Under the pieces are notes generated by a model. It was not told the DNA's origin and did no database searches. It was given only the letters and a program-made list of their open reading frames with translations. The position numbers and the translations under genes were made by a program. This document shows, piece after piece, positions 8,846 through 18,265 of a stretch of DNA of 64,000 nt; the first letter of the stretch is position 1; every line of letters starts with the position of its first letter. This stretch comes from Rhizobium sp. S152 (GTDB taxonomy: Bacteria; Pseudomonadota; Alphaproteobacteria; Rhizobiales; Rhizobiaceae). The stretch is from assembly GCF_030380735.1 (NCBI RefSeq), contig NZ_JAUDRZ010000025.1, positions 186,001-250,000 on the forward strand, read 5' to 3'.

Positions 8846-10816
8846 CTATCGCTGGCCGAAGGTCCGGACCATGTATATTCCACCGATAATTGATGCGACA
8901 ATTCCGGCCGGAATTTCATAAGGATAGGCAATCAATCGCCCTATGGCGTCGGCGACCACCATTAACGTCGCGCCTATTAGGCATGATACCGCGAGCTGCG
9001 CATGCGCTCTACCGTATGACACTCGTTGAGCAATGTGAGGCGCCAGAAGCCCGGCGAAGCTCAGTGGACCAATCATCAAGCTCGCGGCCGCTGACAAGAC
9101 AGCAACGACTGCGAGTAGAAGAACCTGAACCTTGCGAAGATCTATCCCAAGCGCAATCGCTGTTGGCTGCCCGAGCGGCAGGATATCTAACCACCGCGAA
9201 CATCCGGCGCAGACGACGCCCCCGACGAATATCATCGCAAGGCCCAACCAAGCGAACACTGGGCTAACATTTGACGTCGAACCTGCCATCCAGATTTGAA
9301 CCACCTGCAGCCTTGGATCTGGATACAGTCCGACGATACCGACGACAGCGGTTAGAACTGTGGAGAGCCCAATGCCTGTCATCATCAGATATGAGCTTGG
9401 GAGGGTGGGCCGATTACCAACCGCGAGCACGATCGCTGTCACGACTGCGGCTCCTAAACTCGCGCCGGAGACCATGCTCCATTCACCGCCGATAGGAAAA
9501 AACGCCCCTATGATCCCGCCGAGCAGCGCGCCAGATGAGATCCCTAGAGCTTCCGGACTTGCCATGTCGTTACCTGTCAACCGCTGCAAGATGCTTCCGC
9601 TCAAGGCAAGCATCCCACCTGCCGTGGCCGCTGCCATCACACGTGGCCATCGCCAGGAAAATAGTGTGGCGAGGTCATCGGGCATGGCGATGAATAAGCT
9701 TCGCTCGTCTCGACTGGCCAACGAACCAACTATCAACACGATGACGAGTATTGCGACCAACCCAATCCTGTTCGCATTGATCACACGTGGCTGCGATCTT
9801 CGGTCGGGTACCGGGTGGGCTCCAGTGTGAGTCGTCCGCGCCAGCATCACTAGCAGCATGGGTGCACCGACAAGTGCGGTGAACGTTCCGACCGGTATCG
9901 ATCTGCCAACAGTTCCCGACGCAAACAGGAGCTGGTCTGCCAAGAGAAGTAGGGTGGCACCGACGGTGGTCGAAGCCACGAGCCTTTGCCGAACTGTTTT
10001 GACCTTCACCAGGCGAACAAGCCAGGCAGCCGCGAGCCCGACGAAACCAATCATGCCCACCGCAGCTACGACATCGGCGGCGATAAACGTCGCGATCGCC
10101 AGGCATGTGCCCCTGATGATTTCGACATTCAGTCCCAGGCTGCGCATCGCGCTGTCCTGCAATCCGAACATCGAGAGGGGGCGCCACAAGAAGAAAAGCA
10201 GAATGGTTGCCGGTACGATCCCTGCTGCCATAGTGGTAACAGCCGCCCAATCGTTCTGATACAGCGACCCGGATCCCCAGAACATCATCGAAACCGTTCC
10301 GTCCCGATGGAACGTCGCAATCAGCGATGCCAAAGATCCGCAGACAAGGTTGATGGTCATTCCCGCCACCGCCACAGCGGTCACCTCCAATCGTTGGCGC
10401 CATGCGAAGGCGAAAACAAGTAGGATCGCGCCGCCGCCACCGGCCATGGCAGCCGGAAGCAGCCAACCCCTCGAGAGGTTTGGGGCGAACACCGTAACCA
10501 GCGTGACGGCCAGATAAGCCCCAGACGACACGCCGAGCGTGGATGGCTCAGCGATCGGGTTGCGAAGGACATCCTGAAAAATCATCCCCGATACCGCAAG
10601 GCCTGCGCCAGCCAAGATTGCGGCAAAGATCCTTGGAATAGTTGCGTAAATGAGGATGGCAGAGTTCACCGCTTGGAGAGCGGGACTTGCCTGCCGTGCA
10701 TTCAATTCGATCGCCGAATGGAGATTGAGCGCGGTGAGACCAAAGGCGGCGACCGCAACGGTGAGGATCAGAAGCCAACCGGTCAAGTTCGGTAAGCGAG
10801 CTGCCTGAAGCGTCAT
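8846..10816 (-). CDS. fhuB: Fe3+-hydroxamate ABC transporter permease, fused double form (FhuB)
   Basis: A 656-residue inner-membrane protein made of two homologous FecCD-type permease halves (about 1-325 and 345-656), as in FhuB. Each half carries about nine or ten hydrophobic segments and the family's conserved loop (NPIAEPSTLGVSSGA in half one, NDMASPEALGISSGA in half two), which contacts the ATPase. It moves ferric siderophore from FhuD across the inner membrane. ATGA overlap with the upstream fhuD. No ATPase gene (fhuC) follows, so the complex must borrow one encoded elsewhere. Confidence 0.95.
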   Translation of the reverse strand: MTLQAARLPNLTGWLLILTVAVAAFGLTALNLHSAIELNARQASPALQAVNSAILIYATIPRIFAAILAGAGLAVSGMIFQDVLRNPIAEPSTLGVSSGAYLAVTLVTVFAPNLSRGWLLPAAMAGGGGAILLVFAFAWRQRLEVTAVAVAGMTINLVCGSLASLIATFHRDGTVSMMFWGSGSLYQNDWAAVTTMAAGIVPATILLFFLWRPLSMFGLQDSAMRSLGLNVEIIRGTCLAIATFIAADVVAAVGMIGFVGLAAAWLVRLVKVKTVRQRLVASTTVGATLLLLADQLLFASGTVGRSIPVGTFTALVGAPMLLVMLARTTHTGAHPVPDRRSQPRVINANRIGLVAILVIVLIVGSLASRDERSLFIAMPDDLATLFSWRWPRVMAAATAGGMLALSGSILQRLTGNDMASPEALGISSGALLGGIIGAFFPIGGEWSMVSGASLGAAVVTAIVLAVGNRPTLPSSYLMMTGIGLSTVLTAVVGIVGLYPDPRLQVVQIWMAGSTSNVSPVFAWLGLAMIFVGGVVCAGCSRWLDILPLGQPTAIALGIDLRKVQVLLLAVVAVLSAAASLMIGPLSFAGLLAPHIAQRVSYGRAHAQLAVSCLIGATLMVVADAIGRLIAYPYEIPAGIVASIIGGIYMVRTFGQR

Positions 10817-11688
10817 GCCCGCATAACCGTTGTTGCAGCTTCAGCAAATCGAAGCGCGGTCGGCAGTGCACCAAAACCCCAGAATGCCGGCAACCTATGA
10901 AACCGTCCTTCCTTTACCGCCGGAAGGATCTTCCAGATGGTGCTTTGAGTAAGTTTCTCCGTTGGCGCCAAACCAGGAGCGTCGATGAGGAGGACCGTTG
11001 CGTCGGGTATTTCAGCCAGTTGCTCGACACCTATAATCGATCCACCCCACATGAGCGTTGGTGCTGCGGTCCACGCATTCTTGAAACCCAGGCGAGAGAG
11101 AGCCGATCCAAACAGGCTGTCAACGGTAAACGCTGTGAGGCTGACGTCATCGATCATTTGCGTAATGATTACAGGACCCGGCCGGTGTTGCTGAGAAAGG
11201 AGGGCGAAGCGGGTATTGATGCGCTCTACCAAGGAGGCCGCCGCCTCCTCGAATCCGATTATTGTGCCCAGCACTGACGTTGCTTTCACGGCGGCGTCCA
11301 ACGCGTTCTCTTTGCCTGTATAGATCTCGATTGTCGCGACAGGCGCAATGCGCTCCAGGTTACTGGTAAGTTCGGACTGCCAGGACTGAATGAGGATCAG
11401 ATCCGGCTTTAGCTGCGAGAGAAGTTCAAAATTCGGCGAACCCTGAAGCCCGCAATCAACGACTGATACTGGAACTGGCGGATCAACGACTATTTCGGTG
11501 TACTGCCCCTTCTCCGCAACGGCGATCGGCAACGTGCCCATTGCAAGCAGCGTTTCGCTGATCGCCCAACTTAGCGAAACTATCCGAGGCTGAGGCGCGG
11601 CCAAACTTGGAGGCCCGATAATCGCGGCCGCCGCCCCGATCAAAAACGACCGGCGCGGCGTAGAGAAAGCAGCAGCATTCATCACCAC
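10813..11688 (-). CDS. fhuD: Periplasmic iron-siderophore-binding protein (FhuD-like)
   Basis: A 291-residue solute-binding protein of the cluster that includes FhuD and FecB. The N-terminus has a twin-arginine-type signal (PRRSFLIGAAAA) ending near SLAAPQPR. The mature part has the RIVSLSWAISETLLAMG entry and the long-helix bilobal pattern, with the KPDLILIQSW segment typical of the family. It delivers ferric siderophore to FhuB. It overlaps the receptor gene by 7 bases upstream and fhuB by 4 bases downstream, so the three are co-translated. The substrate (hydroxamate or other) is inferred from the permease. Confidence 0.9.
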   Translation of the reverse strand: MVMNAAAFSTPRRSFLIGAAAAIIGPPSLAAPQPRIVSLSWAISETLLAMGTLPIAVAEKGQYTEIVVDPPVPVSVVDCGLQGSPNFELLSQLKPDLILIQSWQSELTSNLERIAPVATIEIYTGKENALDAAVKATSVLGTIIGFEEAAASLVERINTRFALLSQQHRPGPVIITQMIDDVSLTAFTVDSLFGSALSRLGFKNAWTAAPTLMWGGSIIGVEQLAEIPDATVLLIDAPGLAPTEKLTQSTIWKILPAVKEGRFHRLPAFWGFGALPTALRFAEAATTVMRA

Positions 11689-14138
11689 TTATAGGTCACA
11701 GTGCCAAGAACGGTTCTGCGATTGCCATAGTAGCAGTAGTTCTCGCCGTCACAGGACCCAACGTAGGTCTTGTCGAAGAGGTTGGTCGCATTGACCGCCA
11801 GCCGCCAGTCCTTGATGTCGTAGTGAACCGAGGCATCCACCAAGACGTGCGACGGCAGTCTCGTGGCGTTTTCGTTGTCACCATAACGGTCGCCGATGTA
11901 GCGAACGCCTGCGCCAAAACCGAGCCCTTCGGCTGCGCCCGACTGGATCGTCTTATCAACCCACAGGCTGGCCATGTGACGAGGAACGTCGAGAGGACGA
12001 TTTCCAAGGGTGTCCGGGTTCTCATCCCTGGTGATCTTACCATCATTATAGGAGTAACTGCCGATCAGCTTCAGGCCGTCGTCCAGATCCGCGACACCTG
12101 ACAGTTCGATGCCGCGCATGCGCACGGCACCTGTCTGGGTGAAGACAGGGATCACTTGAGAAGGGTCGGACGTAGTGACGTTGTCCTGCTCCAGATTGTA
12201 CAGCGACACGGTGAAGTAGCTGTCATAGCCATTGGGCTGATACTTCATCCCAACCTCAAACTGCTTGCCGGTCGTTGGCTTCAACGGGTCATTTGAGGTC
12301 GCGTTCAGACCTGGAGACGGCTTGAAGGAGGTTGAATAGCTTACGTACGGCGCGAGACCATTGTCGAAGAGGTAGAGCGCACCGATGCGACCCGTCAGAT
12401 GTTTGTCGTCATTGATAATGGTCTCGCTGCTGGGCAACGTCATAGAATCTTTTGTTGTCGCCCAGTCGTAACGAAGCCCGCCAGATATCCGCCAATTATC
12501 GAAGCTCACCTGGTCTTGAACGTAGACGCCGGTTTGGCGAAGGCGGTCCTTAGTCTCAAAGAAGTAGCCGTCCGTGGTGTAAGGCAGCCCGTAGACAGGA
12601 TTGAGGACATCCAGGGTGGCTGCGTCGCCTTCCTGGTCATACCAGTGGCTTTTCGACTGCATGTGGTCGACGCCGAGCAGAAGGGTGTGATCCAATGCAC
12701 CGGTGTCGAACTTGGCTTCTGCCTGAGTGTCCACCGCGAAATCGCGCAGGTCCGCGTCCGCATCCATCGTCCAGCGGTTCAGTTCGGTAGCGGACGCCCA
12801 GCCCGCTGTCCCGATCAGGTTCATCTTTGTGCTGGTCGAGCTATATCTGAAGTTCTGGCGCACCGTCCACACGTCGTCGAAGCGGTGTTCGAACGCATAA
12901 CCCACCGATGCACTGTTCTTGGTCAGCTTATTGAAATCCGGTTCTCCCACGAAGAAATCCGTCGGAATTTTTCCAAACGGCGCCTCGTATAGCGTTCCAA
13001 TCGCGGGGAGATTTTGCGTGAGGATACCGTCATCGGTTCGCTGGAACTTGGTGAGAAGGGTAAAGCTGGTATCCTCATCTGGCTTCCAGGTGAAAGCAGG
13101 TGCGATGTAGAAATTCCTGGTGTCGACGTAGTCGACCTGCGTGTCGGCTGCTCTTGCTATCCCCGTCAAGCGGTAGAGGAATGCGCCGTCGTCCGTGACT
13201 GGACCACTAAAGTCAAAGGCTCCGCTAACGCCCTTCGGGTCGCCGACCTGCAACTGAAGCTCGTGCGATGGAGTATCGGTCGGCCGCTTGCTGATTGCAT
13301 CCACCAGTCCGCCCGGCGTGCCTGCTCCGTATAGCGACGAGGCAGGGCCATTCAGAACTTCCACCTTCTCGAGCCCATATGGCTCAAGCTTCGGAGAGAG
13401 AAGGGTAAAATAGGTCCGGGTCGAAAGGCTGTCGACGTAGGGATATGTGTCTGAGAACCCACGGATCATGTACTGGTCGTAGCGATTGTCCGTGCCGCCC
13501 AGCTCTTCGGCAACGACGCCGGGTGAATAGCGCAATGCCTGGCCAAGCGTAGTCACGGCCTGATCGCGAAGCTGCTCTCGAGCGACCACGTGGATGGATT
13601 CCGGCGTTTCAACAAGAGGCGTGGCCGTCTTCGTACCTGTTGCGCTTTGTCGAGCGACGATGCCATCAACCGGACCCCACGCGCTGCCTTCTCCTTCAAC
13701 GGTGATCGGGATGAGCTGCGTCGCCCCATCGGCCGGGACCGAACCAGTCGCTGGGCCGACACTGCCGACGGTGAGGGTGGTCGGGTTGGTGAATCGATAG
13801 GAGAGTCCGCTCCCGGCCAACAGCCGCGCCGCCGCCTCCTGTGGCGTGAACCGTCCCTTTAATCCCCGACTTTCAACGTTTGCCGCTCTTCCGGTTTGAA
13901 ATAGGAGCTTGAGACCTGCCCGGTCAGCAAAGGCCGTAAGTGCTGACGCCAAGGGCTGCGGTGCAATGTTGAAATCGACGACCCTTGCTTGAGGTGCGCT
14001 TTGTGCTGTCGCTGGGGACCACCCGCCGCCGGAGAGCACCAACAGGCTCACTGATGCCAAGAATACGGCCCCCGCCGATCCGGGAACAAAACGATCATTT
14101 ATACGCACGGTAGCCCTCAAACCTTCACCCGCTGACAC
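11682..14138 (-). CDS. TonB-dependent siderophore receptor with N-terminal signalling domain (FecA/FhuE type)
   Basis: An 818-residue outer-membrane transducer. After a signal peptide (about 1-46, ending ATAQSAPQ), an STN domain (about 50-105) precedes the plug domain and a 22-strand barrel ending in the aromatic YKW. The barrel contains family segments such as YVQDQVSFDNWRISGGLRYD. The STN extension is the hallmark of receptors that signal ligand binding to a FecR-type protein. The three genes fecI-fecR-receptor lie in order on the same strand. The receptor binds and imports a ferric siderophore using TonB energy, and its own expression should depend on the adjacent sigma factor. Confidence 0.95.
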   Translation of the reverse strand: MSAGEGLRATVRINDRFVPGSAGAVFLASVSLLVLSGGGWSPATAQSAPQARVVDFNIAPQPLASALTAFADRAGLKLLFQTGRAANVESRGLKGRFTPQEAAARLLAGSGLSYRFTNPTTLTVGSVGPATGSVPADGATQLIPITVEGEGSAWGPVDGIVARQSATGTKTATPLVETPESIHVVAREQLRDQAVTTLGQALRYSPGVVAEELGGTDNRYDQYMIRGFSDTYPYVDSLSTRTYFTLLSPKLEPYGLEKVEVLNGPASSLYGAGTPGGLVDAISKRPTDTPSHELQLQVGDPKGVSGAFDFSGPVTDDGAFLYRLTGIARAADTQVDYVDTRNFYIAPAFTWKPDEDTSFTLLTKFQRTDDGILTQNLPAIGTLYEAPFGKIPTDFFVGEPDFNKLTKNSASVGYAFEHRFDDVWTVRQNFRYSSTSTKMNLIGTAGWASATELNRWTMDADADLRDFAVDTQAEAKFDTGALDHTLLLGVDHMQSKSHWYDQEGDAATLDVLNPVYGLPYTTDGYFFETKDRLRQTGVYVQDQVSFDNWRISGGLRYDWATTKDSMTLPSSETIINDDKHLTGRIGALYLFDNGLAPYVSYSTSFKPSPGLNATSNDPLKPTTGKQFEVGMKYQPNGYDSYFTVSLYNLEQDNVTTSDPSQVIPVFTQTGAVRMRGIELSGVADLDDGLKLIGSYSYNDGKITRDENPDTLGNRPLDVPRHMASLWVDKTIQSGAAEGLGFGAGVRYIGDRYGDNENATRLPSHVLVDASVHYDIKDWRLAVNATNLFDKTYVGSCDGENYCYYGNRRTVLGTVTYKW

Positions 14139-14244
14139 CGTGACAGCAGGCCTATAGTGAGAAGACGAAATCAGAAGCGAGACCTTGTAACGCGATAGGA
14201 AGAAAATCGGCCATATTGCCGTAACCCGCTGGTCTTGCTCGGGT

Positions 14245-15180
14245 TTAAATGGACCGAATGATCGTCACCAAGGGAAGTTCTGTAACCCTGACAGGTAGCG
14301 CGTCGCGTATTGTCGAGACAATCGATGCAGGATCGCTCACATCGAACACCCCTGTCACTTGGAGATTTCGCAAGCCCTCTCCAGCGATGATCACCCGACC
14401 GGGTCGATATCGCTCAAGCTCGTTGACTACGTCCGCTAGCCGCCGACCGTTGAAGATCAGTTTACCTCTGCGCCAGGCGAGCTCGATATTGGCATCCACA
14501 TCTTCCGGGGCCAGCAAGGTGCCGTCGTCCGTATAGCGGATGCGCCTGTTGGCGCCGAGCTTGGCTGAGCTCGTGCTGCCGCTTTCGACCGATACCGCGC
14601 CTTCGACAACCGTCACCTCAACCACGTCACGGGCAATATCGACATCGAAGATGGTGCCGATCGCGGTCGACCGCCCAGTGCCGGCTTCCACGACAAAAGG
14701 CCGTCGCGAATCTTTTGCTACTGTAAAAGTCGCCTGCCCTTCCACCAATCGCACCCGTCTCAGGCGATCCTCGATGTAGACAGAGAGTGCTGACCGCGCA
14801 TTTAGCTGAACCGTACTGCCATCCGCAAGATTGATCACCTTTTGCTCACCGACATCAGTCACGTAGTCCGAAAACGGATCAAACCTGATGAGTCCAGATC
14901 TTACGAGACCGAAACCAGCCCCGGTCAGCAACACACCCCCAATTGCCGCTCTTCGAGTTAGCGCTGACCTTCGATCGGTTTGTCGCACACGTCGTCCGGC
15001 GGCCGGCAGACCATTCCAGAGATTCTCGGCTTCCCGTGCTGCCGCTTCGTGTTGCGGACTAAGATCCCGCCATCCCGCGAAAGCATCTCTTGCGGCCTGG
15101 TTAGATCGCTCGGCATCGAGCCGGACGAGCCACTCGATGGCTTCGTCGCTCAGAGCATCATCTGTCTTCATATTGGGCAT
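14245..15180 (-). CDS. fecR: FecR-type anti-sigma/sigma regulator
   Basis: A 311-residue inner-membrane regulator. The N-terminal cytoplasmic part has the DUF4880-type motif with conserved Trp (EAIEWLVRLDAE, FAGWRDLSPQHEAA). One membrane segment lies about residues 75-95, followed by the periplasmic FecR domain (VINLADGSTVQLNARSAL) and a C-terminal domain of the secretin/TonB short type. It relays the receptor signal to FecI. It starts 72 bases after fecI and precedes the receptor by 106 bases; that gap probably holds the FecI-dependent promoter, which could not be read with confidence. Confidence 0.93.
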   Translation of the reverse strand: MPNMKTDDALSDEAIEWLVRLDAERSNQAARDAFAGWRDLSPQHEAAAREAENLWNGLPAAGRRVRQTDRRSALTRRAAIGGVLLTGAGFGLVRSGLIRFDPFSDYVTDVGEQKVINLADGSTVQLNARSALSVYIEDRLRRVRLVEGQATFTVAKDSRRPFVVEAGTGRSTAIGTIFDVDIARDVVEVTVVEGAVSVESGSTSSAKLGANRRIRYTDDGTLLAPEDVDANIELAWRRGKLIFNGRRLADVVNELERYRPGRVIIAGEGLRNLQVTGVFDVSDPASIVSTIRDALPVRVTELPLVTIIRSI

Positions 15181-15252
15181 CTCGCTTGGCTCGTCCGATC
15201 ATGTTCCTATAAGACGAAACGGCGCGGCCGATCTCGTAACGGTCAACTGCAA

Positions 15253-15777
15253 TTATGTGATGCTTCGGAAAATGTCACGGCAGTGGCGTAGCGCTTGGGC
15301 GAGGTACTTTGCGACCATGCTCTCCGACACCTTCAGTCGGCTTGCAATTTCGCGGTGGGTCAGATCATCGCACCGGCTCATAAGCAGCGCCGCCCGGCAA
15401 TTTGGGGGAAGCTCGAGCAGGGACCGCGTCAACGCTTTGAGCAGGTCTTTTTGGATGATCACCGTTTCGGGCGTTGGACCGTCGTCGGCGATCGCTTGCA
15501 AAGCCGAATCATCCTCGCTTCGCCGACCTGTGTGGCGTCTCTCCTTGCGATGCAAATCCGTAGCAATATTGCCCGCAATCCTGAGCAAGTAAGCCAGCTT
15601 GTTGCCGATCGGTGGCAGCGACTCCATACTCGCCAGCTTAATCCACGTCTCTTGCATGGCATCTTCAGCAAGCTCAGTAGAGCCAACTCGTCTCTGTAGA
15701 TGCGATCGCAGATCCTTCTCCTGCCGAAAATAGATATCCAGCAGTTCATCGACCGAGTTCGAGTGTAAGGCGTCCAT
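15253..15777 (-). CDS. fecI: FecI-type ECF sigma factor
   Basis: A 174-residue extracytoplasmic-function sigma factor with region 2 (DELLDIYFRQEKDLRSHLQRRVG, AEDAMQETWIKL) and region 4 (LLELPPNCRAALLMSRCDDLTHREIASRLKVSESMVAKYLAQALRHC). It directs transcription of the siderophore receptor operon when FecR signals. It is the first gene of the iron locus. Iron control by RirA or Fur is expected in this group, but no operator was recognised upstream. Confidence 0.95.
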   Translation of the reverse strand: MDALHSNSVDELLDIYFRQEKDLRSHLQRRVGSTELAEDAMQETWIKLASMESLPPIGNKLAYLLRIAGNIATDLHRKERRHTGRRSEDDSALQAIADDGPTPETVIIQKDLLKALTRSLLELPPNCRAALLMSRCDDLTHREIASRLKVSESMVAKYLAQALRHCRDIFRSIT

Positions 15778-16295
15778 TTTGGTGCAATTTATGTTGTTTC
15801 AGAAAGGCTGCCACACCGGGCCACCGAAAAACATGCCTACAATACTCAACTTTACAAGGCAATGGGAACCGTCGCGGCGCATGAGCAAATCGCGGTCCTA
15901 AGGGACCCTTGTTTACGCAGCCATCGCAGATGCCGCCCTAAAGACCGAAAACCGGCGAATAATCCAGGTTGGGAGTACGACAATCATTGGCCGGATTCAC
16001 AAGCAGCCGGGCAAACGGTGAACCTAGTTGGAGGGCAAAAAGACCTTGGGCCCCCTCTTGATCTAGCCAAGTCGTCGAAGACGCGGGCCTGTTCCACACA
16101 TTATACGCCATCGTACAAACCATCCCGTCTCGCCTTTTGCAGCTCTCCGAGCCCTTGATACCCTAGCCGCCGAATCGCTGTATTAGAAACGCCCACAAAC
16201 TTAACGCCGATCCTAAACACATTGCAGTTTGCCGGCGAAAGCGTCAGTGGCAAACTCGCCGCGACTATACCGCCGATGGCAGTACCCCAACCTCT
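15778..16295. other. Intergenic region upstream of fecI, no supported gene
   Basis: About 520 bases separating the minus-strand iron locus from the plus-strand genes. A 98-codon plus-strand frame (15862-16158) has no ribosome site and unnatural composition, so it was not called. The part nearest fecI must hold its promoter. Confidence 0.55.
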
Positions 16296-16321
16296 GGAAC
16301 TTCAGAGATTGCTTACGCGTT
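16296..16321 (+). promoter_or_regulatory. EcfG/RpoE2-type promoter (19-base spacer)
   Basis: GGAAC at 16296-16300, a 19-base spacer ending CGCG, then TT at 16320-16321, just ahead of the gene starting at 16341. Spacers of 18 or 19 are both accepted for this sigma factor. Confidence 0.55.
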
Positions 16322-16340
16322 TTTTTGCAGTTCCATACGA

Positions 16341-16676
16341 GTGAACGAGCGCATGGCCAAAGGTAACGAGGCTCGCGTGCTTTCGAAGGTGTATTGGTTT
16401 TCAGGACGGCAGGTGGTGGACAGGGAAGAGAGAACAGAAAGAGAACTTGGCCGCAAGAAGCTGATGATGCGATTGCCGGCACTAAGGGACCAACTCCGAG
16501 ACGCTTCGGGGGATCAAATCGAGGCAATTTTCGTAGCCTGGGAGCGGGCCGCAGCTTATCAGGATAGAATTCGTACGCGAACGATTACACCTGCAGAATT
16601 GGCAGCCTACTACGAAGAGCTGTCCGAGATACTTGAGGAAAGCGCAAAGCGGTATTTTTCCTCGGCGACGCAATGA
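16341..16676 (+). CDS. Hypothetical protein, helical, 111 aa
   Basis: A 111-residue charged protein with no recognised domain. It starts at GTG 16341 or, leaving a more normal leader after the promoter, ATG 16353 (MAKGNEARV). The composition is helical throughout, with an N-terminal VLSKVYWFSGRQVVDRE and a C-terminal TPAELAAYYEELSEILEES. Its codon use looks normal for the window. The upstream EcfG-type promoter suggests a stress-induced gene. It points toward ackA-xfp but is 390 bases away from it. Confidence 0.5.
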   Translation: MNERMAKGNEARVLSKVYWFSGRQVVDREERTERELGRKKLMMRLPALRDQLRDASGDQIEAIFVAWERAAAYQDRIRTRTITPAELAAYYEELSEILEESAKRYFSSATQ

Positions 16677-17069
16677 CGGAGGAAGTGCTTTCCGTCACGC
16701 CTCGGACCTCGATCGGCCACCCTGGCGAGACCGTCTTGGCTGCGGAGGTCAAGTGCGTGCCCGTTACCCAAGAAGGAAAACTTCTAGTATGGTCAGCGGC
16801 CGTAACCTGCACCGTGCCCCCACATTCGCGTCACCGAAACAAGCCATGTTCGGAGACGACGCAATCGGATCGCGGCCCGCGCCCGTTTGCATCCGTATCT
16901 TGGGTTCACGCAGAACGGTCTCGGCTTGTCTGTCGATCACACGGTCGTCTCGGTGGATGGATCGGCCTTAAGCGAACTGCGGCGGAGGGCAATCGAATTA
17001 GTGGTGGTCGAAGAAGCTCTCGGCGCTAAGTACAAGGAAGCCGTACCGGGTACAACCTGAGGAGTTTCC
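16677..17069 (+). other. Gap between the small gene and ackA; possible ORF remnant
   Basis: About 390 bases. One frame stays open from 16806 to the stop at 17058-17060 and reads plausibly near its end (VVSVDGSALSELRRRAIEL), but it has no start codon with a ribosome site. A second frame overlapping the previous stop (from 16673) decays into Arg/Ser-rich sequence. This may be a degraded gene; no family was recognised. Confidence 0.3.
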
Positions 17070-18254
17070 ATGGCCGAAGACGTGCTCCTGACATTCAACG
17101 CTGGCTCATCCTCCCTCAAGATCGGCGTATTCGAAATGGTGTCTGGCGCTGCTATTTCGACCGGGCGGGCAAAGATCGATTTCGAGGCCCGCCCGCTCCG
17201 GCTTGTCGGAAAAATCAGCGGACTGGCCTTCGAGCGCGAACTCTTCGGCGATCCGGTGAGTGACTTTGGTGAAGTCGTCGATCAGGTGATCGATCATCTC
17301 GGCGCTGTCGTGTCGGGTAAAATTGTTGCTGCCGGACATCGTGTGGTTCATGGCGGCATGAAGTTCGAGCAAGCGGTTCACCTCGAGAATAGCGTCGTAG
17401 ACGACATCGAGAGCCTGGTGCTGCTCGCACCCCTCCATCAGCCAGCAGCCTTGCGGGTGATCCGGGCAGTCCGCGACAGCACGGAAGAGATCTGGCAGTC
17501 GGCTTCATTCGACACGGCCTTCCACGCCTCGCAGGCAGACGCGGTTCGGCGCTTAGCGATCCCGCGGGCGATGCACAACGATGGCGTCAGGCGATACGGG
17601 TTCCATGGCCTGTCCTATACCTACATCGCGAGAACTCTGGCTCGCATCGATCCAGACACTGCGCAAGGTCGGGTGGTTGCGTGTCACTTAGGAAGCGGTG
17701 CAAGCGTCTGCGGGATGATCGGCGGTCGGAGTTGCGACACAAGCATGGGGTTCTCCGCGCTGGACGGCATTCCGATGGCGACCCGACCCGGCTGGATCGA
17801 TCCCGGCGCCCTGCTCTACCTCATGCGGACAGGCATGCGCCAACCGGAGCGGATCGAGCAGTTTCTCTATCATGAGTGCGGCTTGCTCGGCGTCTCGGGC
17901 ATCAGCGGTGATACACGCGTTCTCCTCAAAGATCCAAGTCATGAAGCGACCGAGGCCATCGATCTCTTCTGTCTGCGAGTGGCGGGCGAGATATCGCGGC
18001 AGGCTGCAACGCTCGGAGGGCTTGATGCAGTCGTCTTCACAGCGGGAGTCGGGGAGAACCAGCCGGAGATCCGCGGCCGGATTTCGGAACGCCTGCACTG
18101 GCTCGGTCTTGAACTGGATGACGGACGCAACGAAGCGAACAGCCAAGTCATTAGCACGCCGAGCAGCCGCATTAAGACATTCGTCATTCCCACCGACGAG
18201 GAACAGGTGATCGCCGACGAAGCGCTTTCCGTCCTCTCGCACCACAGGCTCTGA
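17070..18254 (+). CDS. ackA: Acetate kinase
   Basis: A 394-residue member of the ASKHA acetokinase family, converting acetyl phosphate and ADP to acetate and ATP. Conserved segments: N-terminal FNAGSSSLK (phosphate-binding), GHRVVHGG (substrate arginine), RYGFHGLSY (catalytic region), [22 protein letters not shown] and the adenosine motif [10 protein letters not shown]. Length is typical. ATG 17070 follows a GAGG. Phosphoketolase starts 11 bases after the stop, so the pair forms an operon that turns sugar phosphates into acetyl phosphate and then ATP and acetate. Confidence 0.97.
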   Translation: MAEDVLLTFNAGSSSLKIGVFEMVSGAAISTGRAKIDFEARPLRLVGKISGLAFERELFGDPVSDFGEVVDQVIDHLGAVVSGKIVAAGHRVVHGGMKFEQAVHLENSVVDDIESLVLLAPLHQPAALRVIRAVRDSTEEIWQSASFDTAFHASQADAVRRLAIPRAMHNDGVRRYGFHGLSYTYIARTLARIDPDTAQGRVVACHLGSGASVCGMIGGRSCDTSMGFSALDGIPMATRPGWIDPGALLYLMRTGMRQPERIEQFLYHECGLLGVSGISGDTRVLLKDPSHEATEAIDLFCLRVAGEISRQAATLGGLDAVVFTAGVGENQPEIRGRISERLHWLGLELDDGRNEANSQVISTPSSRIKTFVIPTDEEQVIADEALSVLSHHRL

Positions 18255-18265
18255 AGGAGAAGATC

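Noticed and set aside
8595..8921. 108-codon frame after the LOV kinase
   Set aside because: Runs antisense into the end of fhuB, lacks a ribosome site and has unnatural composition.
14139..14244. Possible FecI-dependent promoter before the receptor gene
   Set aside because: Expected by function, but no sequence could be matched with confidence.
15862..16158. 98-codon frame upstream of fecI
   Set aside because: No ribosome site; Ser/Pro/Arg-rich composition typical of non-coding GC-rich DNA.
16673..17029. 118-codon frame overlapping the stop of the 16341 gene
   Set aside because: Starts well but decays into Arg/Ser-rich sequence; a different frame looks better near 17000, so at best a broken gene.
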